Positions 14,255 through 21,257 of a DNA stretch of 21,257 bases are shown piece after piece. Under the pieces are notes generated by a model that searched no databases, was not told where the DNA came from, and was given only the letters and a program-made list of their open reading frames with translations. The DNA is from a bacterium HR20 (GTDB lineage Bacteria > Bacteroidota > Ignavibacteria > Kapaibacteriales > NICIL-2), in NCBI GenBank assembly GCA_002898675.1, contig BEHW01000026.1:1-21257 (forward strand), read 5' to 3'. Position numbers and translations under genes: made by a program. Every line of letters begins with the position of its first letter. The first letter of the stretch is position 1.

Positions 14255-15136
14255 ATGCTATTACCCACAGTTGACCAGTGGAAACGGAGTGCGCTGCTGT
14301 GTATCGGCGCATGTGCAATTGTGCTCGCGGTCGCAAGCTGCGGTTCATCGCAGGTCGTCCGGGCACCAGAAAGCAAGCCCGATAGCCTCTTGACCTACGA
14401 CGAAGCTATTCTCCGGCTCGACGACTGGCGAATACGCATCCGGAAACTCGAAGACGACGACCAAAAGATGCAAGGCGAAGTCAAAGCGCTCGAAGAACGG
14501 CTCAACGCAGCGGTGGCTGAACTCAAGCGCTGCCAAGATGAAACCAATAAACTCATTGGTGCCACCGATGCGCAGATCAACCAATTCCGCGAGCGGCTCG
14601 GTCGGCTCGAAGGGCGCATCCGTGAACTTCGTGCACTCAACGACAACGATTTCGAAGCTCGCCGGAGCGAAGTCTACGCACTCGCTGCAGAATGGAACCG
14701 ACTGCGGGACGAAAAAATCGCAGTCTTGCCAGAATTTTTCGACCGAATGATCGCTGCACGGCGCGACATCCAGAGCCTGATGGATCGCAAGCCAGCCTGG
14801 CGCGGCAAGTATGTTGTCCGGCCGTGGAGCGAATCGAAAGATTGCCTCTGGAATATTGCAGGGCAAAGCGAAGTCTACAGCGATCCATTCCACTGGCCGA
14901 AAATCTGGCAAGCCAATACGGACCTCATCAAGAACCCCGACATTATCCAGCCAGGCTGGGAACTGAACGTACCACCACCAGGACCACTCACACCAGAAGA
15001 AAAGCGTGCCGAACGCCGCTACTGGCGGAAAAAACGGCAAGCAATGGCTGCACAACAAGAGCAAGCCATGCAACAATCCCAGGCGACACCATCACCGACT
15101 GGAGAATCCACCGAACGCGGAGAAAAACGTCCGTAG
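14255..15136 (+). CDS. Coiled-coil lipoprotein with a LysM peptidoglycan-binding domain
   Basis: 293 residues; ATG with an AAGGAGA ribosome site six bases upstream. The signal sequence ends in the lipobox VASC, lipidating C29. Residues 50-175 are a long charged coiled coil, including LEERLNAAVAELKRCQD (79-95, with C93). Residues 186-240 form a LysM domain of the type seen in envelope proteins. YVVRP is followed by LWNIAGQSEVYSDPFHWPKI and ends in NPDIIQPGWELNVP; a short insertion (WSESKDC) sits where most LysM domains have GDS. The tail is basic and Gln-rich. The protein probably reaches from the outer membrane into the peptidoglycan. It ends 41 bases before a strong terminator. Confidence 0.87.
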   Translation: MLLPTVDQWKRSALLCIGACAIVLAVASCGSSQVVRAPESKPDSLLTYDEAILRLDDWRIRIRKLEDDDQKMQGEVKALEERLNAAVAELKRCQDETNKLIGATDAQINQFRERLGRLEGRIRELRALNDNDFEARRSEVYALAAEWNRLRDEKIAVLPEFFDRMIAARRDIQSLMDRKPAWRGKYVVRPWSESKDCLWNIAGQSEVYSDPFHWPKIWQANTDLIKNPDIIQPGWELNVPPPGPLTPEEKRAERRYWRKKRQAMAAQQEQAMQQSQATPSPTGESTERGEKRP

Positions 15137-15176
15137 TTTCGGTGTGAGTCTGCTTGAGGGAGCATAGCTGTCGTGT

Positions 15177-15213
15177 TTAGGGCGCAGGTGCATCATCTGC
15201 GCCCTAATTTTTT
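15177..15213 (+). terminator. Strong intrinsic terminator after the lipoprotein pair
   Basis: A perfect 11-base stem, TTAGGGCGCAG (15177-15187) with CTGCGCCCTAA (15197-15207), closes a 9-base loop and is followed at once by six T (15208-15213). This is a textbook Rho-independent terminator on the plus strand. It separates the lipoprotein unit from the phoH unit. Confidence 0.95.
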
Positions 15214-15214
15214 C

Positions 15215-15246
15215 TTGCTCCGGCGGACTTGTTCGTTGTATATTTC
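15215..15246 (+). promoter_or_regulatory. Putative promoter for phoH-cdaA
   Basis: TTG (15215-15217) and TATATTTC (15239-15246) are separated by 21 bases, close to the FCB -33/-7 layout (TTTG, 19-21 bases, TAnnTTTG). The last base of the -7 box differs. It lies directly after the terminator and 30 bases before the phoH ATG at 15277. Confidence 0.5.
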
Positions 15247-15276
15247 GACGAGAATGTTTCACCGTTGCAGGACTTG

Positions 15277-16290
15277 ATGGAATACATCGAACGCAAGATC
15301 AAAATCGGCGAAGCTGACCCAATCGCACTGCTTGGCGCAAACGACGCACATCTCCACTTACTCGAGAGCCGTTTTCCGGCAACAATTATTTTCCGCAACA
15401 ACACACTTTCCCTTCGTGGGTCTCCGGAGGAGATTCGCCAGCTTGAAAGCGTCATCAGTGAAATGCTCTACGTCCTCAAACGTAAAGGGACGCTCACACT
15501 CGATGACGTCGAGGAAATTATCGAGCTGAGCGATAACACCCAGCCGAGCAGCTCCAGTGAGCAACCCGTCTCTACAGGAAGAACAGTCAACGATGTTATC
15601 CTTTGGGGACGTAAGGACCCGATTCGTCCGCGCACCGATCGCCAGCGTGAGTACGTCGAGAAGGTCTCGCGGAGTGACATTGTGTTCGCAATTGGGCCAG
15701 CAGGGACTGGGAAGACGTATCTGGCAGTTGCGATGGCTCTGGCTGCACTTCGTTCAAATCGTGTTCAACGGATCATTCTCACTCGCCCTGCTGTCGAAGC
15801 TGGAGAATCGCTCGGCTACTTGCCCGGAGACTTGTTCGAAAAAGTGCATCCCTACTTGCGTCCGCTGCTCGATGCGGTTTCCGATATGGTCGCGCCCGAC
15901 AAACTCAAGAACCTCAACGAACGGCAGATCATCGAAATCATACCCCTGGCATACATGCGTGGACGCACGCTCAACAACGCGTTCATCATCCTCGATGAGG
16001 CGCAAAACACCACCGTTGGGCAAATGAAGATGTTCCTGACCCGGCTCGGACATGGTTCAAAGGCGATCATCACTGGGGATGTCACGCAGATTGACCTTAG
16101 CCCCCGTGCGCAGTCCGGGCTGCTCGACGTTCAAGGAATTCTCCGCGGGATCGAAGGCATTGAGTTCGTGTACTTCGACAAATCCGACGTTGTCCGCCAC
16201 CGGCTGGTTATGGACATCATAGATGCGTACGAACGGAGCGAGCAGCAACGCTCGCAGCAACAAACCCCAACGGATCCAGCACCGCAATGA
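15277..16290 (+). CDS. PhoH-like ATPase (PhoH family)
   Basis: Cytoplasmic P-loop ATPase, often linked to RNA metabolism; the exact activity in bacteria is unsettled. 337 residues from the ATG at 15277, which has GCAGGA just upstream. A TTG at 15229 would overlap the promoter-like box. The N-terminal part (KIGEADPIALLGANDAHLHLL, then the ETIIFRNN-type segment) is the family's KH-like region. The ATPase has Walker A GPAGTGKT (140-147), the family ILTRPAVEAGESLGYLPGDL segment, and Walker B ILDEAQNTT with D240/E241. TRLGHGSKAIITGDVTQIDL follows. The C-terminus is Gln/Ser-rich. The stop overlaps cdaA by 4 bases. Confidence 0.94.
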   Translation: MEYIERKIKIGEADPIALLGANDAHLHLLESRFPATIIFRNNTLSLRGSPEEIRQLESVISEMLYVLKRKGTLTLDDVEEIIELSDNTQPSSSSEQPVSTGRTVNDVILWGRKDPIRPRTDRQREYVEKVSRSDIVFAIGPAGTGKTYLAVAMALAALRSNRVQRIILTRPAVEAGESLGYLPGDLFEKVHPYLRPLLDAVSDMVAPDKLKNLNERQIIEIIPLAYMRGRTLNNAFIILDEAQNTTVGQMKMFLTRLGHGSKAIITGDVTQIDLSPRAQSGLLDVQGILRGIEGIEFVYFDKSDVVRHRLVMDIIDAYERSEQQRSQQQTPTDPAPQ

Positions 16291-17078
16291 TTGAGCTTTT
16301 TCGCGTCGGCTTTGTGAGCGTAACACTGGTAGATGTGCTCGACATCGTGCTTGTCGCAGTGCTTATCTACGCTGTGTACAGCGCGCTCCGGGCGACAGTA
16401 GCGGTGCAAATTCTCTTCGGGTTACTGGCGCTTGTTCTGCTGTCGTTTATCGTCAGTAGTGCGAACATGAAAGCGCTCAGTTGGGTGATCAGTTCCATCA
16501 TGAACATTTGGTTGCTGGCTTTCATCGTGCTCTTCCAACCGGAACTACGCCGCGTGCTGACCGACATTACGCACACACGCCTGTTCCGAGTCTTCGGTCG
16601 TCGTGGCATTGAGCAGACGATCGAAGAGGTGCTCGAAGCAGTCAAGGAACTCTCCGAAAAGCACATCGGTGCGCTCATCATCTTCACCCGTGGGCAGAAC
16701 ATCAAGGTCACCATTGAAACCGGCATCCCACTCAAAGCGGTCGTTTCTGCCGAATTACTCGTTTCGATCTTCAACCCTCGCTCGCCGCTCCACGATGGTG
16801 CCGTCGTCATCGAAGGCAATACGATTGTCGCTGCCCGTTGCATTCTACCATTGAGCAACCAACGCAAGCTTGGCAACCGCAACTTGGGTACGCGCCATCG
16901 CGCAGCATTGGGAATCTCGGAACAGTCCGATGTGCTCACCCTTGTGGTCTCCGAGGAGACAGGCGCAATCTCCATCGCTGAACGTGGCACCCTCACGATG
17001 GGACTTTCCCTTGCAGAACTCCGCGAGCGACTCTATCGGCAAAGTTCACGAGAAACGACCCTGACTTTAGTCGAGTGA
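16287..17078 (+). CDS. cdaA: Diadenylate cyclase CdaA (c-di-AMP synthase)
   Basis: CdaA makes the second messenger c-di-AMP from two ATP at the inner membrane, with roles in osmotic and cell-wall control. 263 residues. Three N-terminal membrane helices (about 14-34, 38-58 and 65-84) precede the DisA_N catalytic domain. The active-site motifs are intact: DGA at 170-172 (in SPLHDGAVVI) and RHR at 203-205 (in GTRHRAALGI). The segment FQPELRRVLT after the helices is also family-typical. The start overlaps the phoH stop, so translation is coupled. In Firmicutes cdaA is followed by its regulator cdaR; here the SRP RNA gene follows instead. Confidence 0.96.
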   Translation: MIELFRVGFVSVTLVDVLDIVLVAVLIYAVYSALRATVAVQILFGLLALVLLSFIVSSANMKALSWVISSIMNIWLLAFIVLFQPELRRVLTDITHTRLFRVFGRRGIEQTIEEVLEAVKELSEKHIGALIIFTRGQNIKVTIETGIPLKAVVSAELLVSIFNPRSPLHDGAVVIEGNTIVAARCILPLSNQRKLGNRNLGTRHRAALGISEQSDVLTLVVSEETGAISIAERGTLTMGLSLAELRERLYRQSSRETTLTLVE

Positions 17079-17118
17079 TTTCTTTGGCTTCTTTTCCAAC
17101 CAAGAGCCGGCGATTCGC

Positions 17119-17126
17119 TATTTTCG
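17119..17126 (+). promoter_or_regulatory. Putative SRP RNA promoter -7 box
   Basis: TATTTTCG, one base from TAnnTTTG, lies five bases before the first paired base of the SRP RNA. Together with the following CGTGC it matches 13 bases upstream of rpmB exactly. The spacing to the RNA 5' end fits transcription starting at about 17130. Confidence 0.5.
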
Positions 17127-17130
17127 CGTG

Positions 17131-17227
17131 CGGTCAAGTTCCATGCGGCTTCGCCTATCCCAACTCCGCCAGGTTCGGAAGAAAGCAACGGTCAGATAGC
17201 GTGAAGTGCGCGTGGCAAGCTTGGCCG
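17131..17227 (+). ncRNA. ffs: Signal recognition particle RNA, small bacterial (4.5S) type
   Basis: This RNA binds Ffh and guides ribosomes making membrane and exported proteins to the translocon. The conserved apical part is plain: AGG-TTC-GGAA-GAA-AGCA (17171-17187), with the GGAA tetraloop at 17177-17180 and the AGG/AGCA internal loop. Against the E. coli TCC/GGA stem here is TTC/GAA, a compensated pair change. A CCG/CGG pairing (17166-17168 with 17189-17191) lies below it. Further down GCTTC (17148-17152) pairs with GAAGT (17203-17207), CCATGCG (17141-17147) with CGCGTGG (17209-17215), and the terminal helix CGGTCAAG (17131-17138) with CTTGGCCG (17220-17227). The long hairpin of about 97 bases and its T-run tail fit the family. 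It sits between cdaA and rng. Confidence 0.96.
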
Positions 17228-17239
17228 TTTTTCTTTTTT
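17228..17239 (+). terminator. T-run terminating the SRP RNA
   Basis: TTTTTCTTTTTT follows the closing helix of the SRP RNA directly, so the RNA's own hairpin probably serves as the terminator stem. It lies before the rng start at 17266. Confidence 0.8.
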
Positions 17240-17265
17240 GCTGCCAGACGATCGAACATTGCAGC

Positions 17266-18885
17266 ATGAAACAGGTCATCTACATGAGCCACACACTCGA
17301 TGAGACACGCATTGCAATCACCGAGCAGGGTGAGCTCGTTGAATATTTCGCCGACATCCCCGATCGCGAACGCCTTGTCGGAAGCATCTTCCTCGGACGC
17401 GTCGAGAAAATCGTCCAGGGCATGAATGCCGCCTTTATAGACATTGGGCTTGACCAAGATGCATTCCTGCATTTCTCCGATGTTGATACATCGCTCGAAG
17501 AACATTACGATACCGACGACGATGCCGATGGCTCACTGGTAGCAGCAACTGCCGAACATCTTCCCCCTGCCGCTCGCCAAGCACTCCGCTTAGAACAGCC
17601 GCGACAACGCTCCCGCACCAAACCGATATTCCGAACGAAACGCTCTGGTGAAGTGGTCATCAACCTTCAACCGCGGCAAATGGTCCTGGTGCAAGTCACC
17701 CGTGAAGCATATGCCAGTAAAGGTGTACGGGTGACAACACGCATTACGCTCCCCGGACGGTACGTTGTGTTGCTCCCTTTTGAAAACGTCATTGGGATTT
17801 CACGCAAGATTACGTCACCATCAGAACGGCGGCGGCTTCGGTCGCTGGCACGACAAGTCCTTCCGCCCGGAGCAGGATGTATCATCCGCACTGCTGCGGA
17901 ACATCAAACTGAACACGAACTCCAACGCGATTGGGAAACACTGCTTGCCCAATGGCGCCAAATCGAGCAACAACTTGCACGCCGCACAAAGCCTGGTCTG
18001 CTCTACCGCGAAGAGAACATCGCCAGCAGCATCATTCGCGATTTACTTACACCGAACGTCGAACGCATCGTTGTTGATAGCTCGCGGCTCTACCGCACAA
18101 TTGAAACATACTTGGCAGAAACTGAGCCCGAATTGCTCTCTCGCTTACACCTCCACCAGCTGCCCGTACCGCTGTTCGAACACGTAGGAATTGCCGAGCA
18201 ACTCCCACTCATCACTGCCCGCACAATCCCTCTGCCAAGTGGTGGCTCGATCGTGCTCGACCATACCGAGGCAATGCTCGTTGTAGATGTCAACACCGGA
18301 CGGGCAACTACCGACGCAGAGCAAGAGCGAAATGCCCTCCGCACCAATTTAGAAGCTGCCGAAGCAATCGCCCGGCAACTTCGCTTGCGCGATGTTGGCG
18401 GCATCATCATCGTGGATTTCATTGATATGGCCAGTCCAAAGCACCGCCAGCAACTGCTCGAACGTATGCGAACGCTCTTGCGGCGCGACCGCGCAAAAAC
18501 CGTCCTCTACTCGATTACGGAGCTGGGGTTGCTCCAAATGACGCGGCAACGCGTGCGGCAAAATCTCTTCGAATGGCTCACCGAGCCATGCCCTACGTGT
18601 AGTGGCGTTGGACGTATAAGCAATCGCTCGAGCGTCGCAAGCAAGCTCGATCGGTGGCTTGCGCGCTATAAACAGATTGGCACCGAACGCCGCCTGATCG
18701 TTCGCGTTCATCCTCTCATTGCTTCGTACCTGAGCGAAGGTTCGCTGAGTCGCTTTGTTCGGCTCATGATACGCCACTTCATCCGCTTGCGACTCCAGCC
18801 GGATCCAACCCTTCCACAAGACACATTTCGGATCATCTCGTATCGAACAGGGGCAGACATCACTGCTCGGATACCCGAACTATGA
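17266..18885 (+). CDS. rng: Ribonuclease E/G family endoribonuclease (RNase G type)
   Basis: Cleaves single-stranded AU-rich RNA in mRNA decay and rRNA 5' processing. 539 residues from the ATG at 17266 (MKQVIYMSHT). A GTG at 17206 falls inside the SRP RNA, so the later start is preferred. The N-terminal S1 domain (about 36-160, GRVEKIVQGMNAAFIDIGL) carries an acidic insertion of about 40 residues (HYDTDDDADG and on, 80-125). The catalytic aspartates are D341 in LVVDVNTG and D384 in IIIVDFIDM. The zinc-link cysteines are C442 and C445 in CPTCSGVG. It has no long RNase E-type C-terminal scaffold. The stop overlaps dxr by 4 bases, an unusual coupling of RNA decay with isoprenoid synthesis. Confidence 0.95.
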   Translation: MKQVIYMSHTLDETRIAITEQGELVEYFADIPDRERLVGSIFLGRVEKIVQGMNAAFIDIGLDQDAFLHFSDVDTSLEEHYDTDDDADGSLVAATAEHLPPAARQALRLEQPRQRSRTKPIFRTKRSGEVVINLQPRQMVLVQVTREAYASKGVRVTTRITLPGRYVVLLPFENVIGISRKITSPSERRRLRSLARQVLPPGAGCIIRTAAEHQTEHELQRDWETLLAQWRQIEQQLARRTKPGLLYREENIASSIIRDLLTPNVERIVVDSSRLYRTIETYLAETEPELLSRLHLHQLPVPLFEHVGIAEQLPLITARTIPLPSGGSIVLDHTEAMLVVDVNTGRATTDAEQERNALRTNLEAAEAIARQLRLRDVGGIIIVDFIDMASPKHRQQLLERMRTLLRRDRAKTVLYSITELGLLQMTRQRVRQNLFEWLTEPCPTCSGVGRISNRSSVASKLDRWLARYKQIGTERRLIVRVHPLIASYLSEGSLSRFVRLMIRHFIRLRLQPDPTLPQDTFRIISYRTGADITARIPEL

Positions 18886-20045
18886 GAACGCTGACTATTC
18901 TCGGTTCAACCGGCTCCATCGGCCGCCAGGCACTGGAAGTCGTCGCTGCGTACCATCCCGAAGTGCGTCTTGGCTTTTTGACCACAAACGCGAACGTCGA
19001 GCTCTTAGCAGAACAGGTCGAGCGTTACCGACCGTATGGAGTTGCCATCTGCTCTGAAGATGCCTACCAGGCATTTCGTGAGCGTTCGCGCTTTGAGGGG
19101 CCAATTCTCTGCGGTGCCGAAGGAATCGCTGCTGCTGCTGCTTGGGAGGAAAACGATGTTGTTCTCTCCGCACTGGTCGGCTTTGCAGGGGTGGCACCTA
19201 CGATCGCCGCTATTGAACGCGGTACGGCGATCGCACTAGCCAATAAGGAAACGCTCGTCGTCGCTGGCGAGCTTATCACTGCACGTGCGCAGGAGCGGAA
19301 CGTTCCCCTGCTGGCTGTTGATAGTGAGCACAGCGCCGTCCTCCAATGTATCGTTGGAGAATCGCCCCACACAATCGAGCGCATCATCTTGACCGCAAGC
19401 GGTGGACCATTTCGCTCATACTCCCCAGAGCAGCTCGAACAGGTTACACCGGCGGATGCGTTACGGCACCCAACATGGTCAATGGGTGCGAAGATCACCA
19501 TTGACTCTGCAACACTGATGAACAAAGGGTTCGAAGTTATCGAAGCGCGTTGGCTCTTCGATGTTCCGCCCGAACGCATCGGTGTCGTCATTCACCCGCA
19601 GAGCATCGTCCATTCCCTTGTCGAGTTCTGCGATGGCTCGGTAAAAGCTCAGCTCGGCGTTCCCGATATGCGGCTCCCGATCCACTACGCATTGACATAC
19701 CCTCAGCGGCGCCCAACAGCATTGCCGCGGATTGATTGGGAGCAGCTTCGCTCGCTGGACTTTGAACAACCCGACACGGTGCGGTTCCCGTGTCTGCGAT
19801 TAGCACTCGACGCACTGGCCAGTGGTGGTACTGCTCCAGCTAGTCTTAACGCAGCCAACGAAGTTGCCGTTGCTGCATTTTTGCAGCGCCAGATACGCTT
19901 CCTCGACATTGCACGTGTCGTCGAGCGAACACTCGCTACAATACTACCGTCGCCTATGACGTCGCTCGATGCACTAGCTGAGCTCGACCGTCACGCGCGG
20001 TTCGAAGCCCAACGAATTGTTCGACAGCTTCAGCAGGAAGGTTGA
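18882..20045 (+). CDS. dxr: 1-deoxy-D-xylulose-5-phosphate reductoisomerase
   Basis: Dxr converts 1-deoxy-D-xylulose 5-phosphate to 2-C-methyl-D-erythritol 4-phosphate with NADPH, the first committed step of the MEP isoprenoid pathway; it is the target of fosmidomycin. 387 residues, standard length. The NADPH-binding GSTGSIG is at 8-14, NKE at 121-123 and the metal- and substrate-binding DSEH from D147/E149. The flexible-loop histidine segment is LRHPTWSMG, and the TLMNKGFEVIEA block (211-222) holds N214, K215 and E218/E221. All expected residues are present. The start overlaps rng (ATGA) and the stop shares one base with the rseP start (TGATG). The dxr-rseP order is common in bacteria. Confidence 0.98.
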   Translation: MRTLTILGSTGSIGRQALEVVAAYHPEVRLGFLTTNANVELLAEQVERYRPYGVAICSEDAYQAFRERSRFEGPILCGAEGIAAAAAWEENDVVLSALVGFAGVAPTIAAIERGTAIALANKETLVVAGELITARAQERNVPLLAVDSEHSAVLQCIVGESPHTIERIILTASGGPFRSYSPEQLEQVTPADALRHPTWSMGAKITIDSATLMNKGFEVIEARWLFDVPPERIGVVIHPQSIVHSLVEFCDGSVKAQLGVPDMRLPIHYALTYPQRRPTALPRIDWEQLRSLDFEQPDTVRFPCLRLALDALASGGTAPASLNAANEVAVAAFLQRQIRFLDIARVVERTLATILPSPMTSLDALAELDRHARFEAQRIVRQLQQEG

Positions 20046-21257
20046 TGGAAACCCTGCAGATCATCGGCTCATTCGTGTTAGCGATCGTGCCGCTCATACT
20101 CGTGCACGAACTCGGTCACTTCCTGGCCGCAAGACTGACGGGCACACGTGCTGACATTTTCAGCATTGGGATGGGACCGAGACTCTTCGGTTGGAATCGC
20201 CGCGACGGCTTCGTCTGGGGACCGCTACCACCGGACTGGCGCGCTGATGGCGTCACCGACTATCGGGTGTCGCTCTTCCCAATCGGCGGCTATGTGAAAA
20301 TTGCAGGGATGATTGACGAAAGCTTCGATACTGCTGCAATTGCTTCCCCACCACAGCCATGGGAATTCCGCGCCAAGAAAACATGGCAAAAAGTCTTGAT
20401 GGTGCTCGGCGGAATTCTCATGAACATCGTGCTGGCGTATGTGTTGCTTGTAGGCATTGCCCTCGCCGTCGGAAAAACCGAACTGGCAACGCGAACGATT
20501 GCCTACATTACTCGCAATGCTCCTGCTGAGCAACTCGGATTCATGAGCGGTGATGAGCTTGTTCGTATCGGCAACACGGAAGTTCACTCTGTTGCAGAAT
20601 TTCTCCAGAAGTTGGCTCAGGCGAGCTATCGTGGGGATGTTCAGATCACGCTTCGGCGCAGCGGCCGTGACACCACAATTGCGCTCTCTGCTGCCCAGCT
20701 CCGCCACATCTTGCCACAGCGTCCAGATCTCGGCATCGTTCCCGATGGCATGCGACCACTCATCTTGGGGGTTGAAACGCTCCGCCCTGCAGGAAAGGCT
20801 GGACTGACTGCAGGCGATACGATTCTTTCACTCGATGGCATCCCCGTTGCGTCGGTCGAGCAACTCATTGAGCTCCTCGGTGAACGAAAACAGAAACCAA
20901 CGACGCTCGTGTACAAGCGGAGCGACGGCATTCACCGTACCACAGTTGTCCCCGACGAGAACGGTAAAATCGGGGTGCAGGTGAGCAATGTCATCACTGG
21001 GAGCATTGTCCGGACGCGGTATTCCTTCCTCGAGGCTGCTGAGCTTGGTGCAGCGCAACTGTGGTCTTATACGACGCTCATGGTACGGTCTATTGGTTTA
21101 CTCGTTACCGGTGAGCAATCGCTCAAACAGTCAGCAGGTGGCCCGATCATGATCGCGCGTATGGCCAATCAGACCGCTGATGCGGGCACAGCAGCGTTCT
21201 TGAGTTTCGTTGCGATGCTCTCGCTGACACTTGCAGTGATGAATATCCTTCCAATTC
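20045..21257 (+). CDS. rseP: RIP zinc metalloprotease RseP, N-terminal part (3' end outside window)
   Basis: RseP is a site-2 intramembrane protease that cuts anti-sigma factors and remnant signal peptides at the inner membrane. 404 codons are visible and the frame is still open at the last base. The zinc motif HELGH is at 21-25 in the first membrane helix (LVHELGHFLAAR). A membrane-reentrant segment with FPIGGYVKIAGM follows, then a second helix (about 120-145). Two PDZ domains are visible, the first around residues 155-220 (APAEQLGFMSGDELVRIG) and the second around 235-300 (AGKAGLTAGDTILSLDG). The final helices with the LDG metal motif lie just past the window. The start shares one base with the dxr stop. 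Confidence 0.97.
   Translation, partial: METLQIIGSFVLAIVPLILVHELGHFLAARLTGTRADIFSIGMGPRLFGWNRRDGFVWGPLPPDWRADGVTDYRVSLFPIGGYVKIAGMIDESFDTAAIASPPQPWEFRAKKTWQKVLMVLGGILMNIVLAYVLLVGIALAVGKTELATRTIAYITRNAPAEQLGFMSGDELVRIGNTEVHSVAEFLQKLAQASYRGDVQITLRRSGRDTTIALSAAQLRHILPQRPDLGIVPDGMRPLILGVETLRPAGKAGLTAGDTILSLDGIPVASVEQLIELLGERKQKPTTLVYKRSDGIHRTTVVPDENGKIGVQVSNVITGSIVRTRYSFLEAAELGAAQLWSYTTLMVRSIGLLVTGEQSLKQSAGGPIMIARMANQTADAGTAAFLSFVAMLSLTLAVMNILPI

Noticed and set aside
15229..15276. PhoH beginning at the TTG at 15229
   Set aside because: The extra 16 residues overlap the promoter-like box and do not fit the family N-terminus; the ATG at 15277 has a ribosome site.
17206..17265. RNase G beginning at the GTG at 17206
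   Set aside because: This stretch is inside the SRP RNA and its terminator; the family N-terminus aligns to the ATG at 17266.

Overview
This window carries about 21 kb of tightly packed chromosomal housekeeping DNA: twenty protein genes, two of them cut by the window edges, plus one structural RNA gene. I see no insertion sequence, integrase, phage gene, CRISPR array, tRNA or rRNA, and no gene-free stretch above 300 bases. The longest gap (17079-17265) holds the signal recognition particle RNA. The gene families suggest a Gram-negative of the Bacteroidota/Chlorobi (FCB) side, possibly an Ignavibacteria- or Kapabacteria-like lineage. The reasons are a Bacteroidota-type glutaminyl cyclase lipoprotein, a ComEC with no metallo-beta-lactamase domain, a DUF6580 membrane protein, a flagellar stator pair, and start-proximal boxes resembling the FCB promoter element TAnnTTTG. 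The assignment is an inference; there is no rRNA to confirm it.

Layout. Positions 1-1767 (+) are the C-terminal part of FtsK. It converges, 8 bases apart, on a minus-strand run read from high to low coordinates: rpmB (6763-6542), a secreted TPR protein (6427-4832), motA (4763-3909), motB (3889-2981) and an HD-GYP-like protein that has lost its metal ligands (2978-1776). Divergently from rpmB runs comEC-pgeF (6802-9338, 4-base overlap), then a DUF6580 membrane protein (9386-10015). A short minus-strand pair, ytxH then a DUF948 protein (10889-10054), is overlapped by 1 base.

Positions 10997-13826 hold a three-gene chain joined by two ATGA overlaps: a glutaminyl cyclase lipoprotein, prmA and a Ppx/GppA phosphatase. 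Two coiled-coil lipoproteins follow (13896-15136), the second with a LysM domain, ending at a strong intrinsic terminator (15177-15213). A new unit then starts: phoH overlaps cdaA (diadenylate cyclase), followed by the SRP RNA (17131-17227) with its own T-run, and then rng-dxr-rseP, again joined by overlaps and leaving the window inside rseP.

Functional themes are chromosome segregation (FtsK), motility (MotAB and a possible signalling partner), cell envelope and secretion (lipoproteins, LysM, SRP RNA, RseP, glutaminyl cyclase), RNA and ribosome work (L28, PrmA, RNase G, PhoH), second messengers (CdaA, Ppx/GppA) and isoprenoid synthesis (Dxr). I did not find a clearly new multi-gene system. 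The best leads are the degenerate HD-GYP protein attached to motAB, the two lipoproteins sharing an ungapped coiled-coil motif, and a repeated promoter-like box, including a 13-base identity shared by the rpmB and SRP RNA upstream regions.
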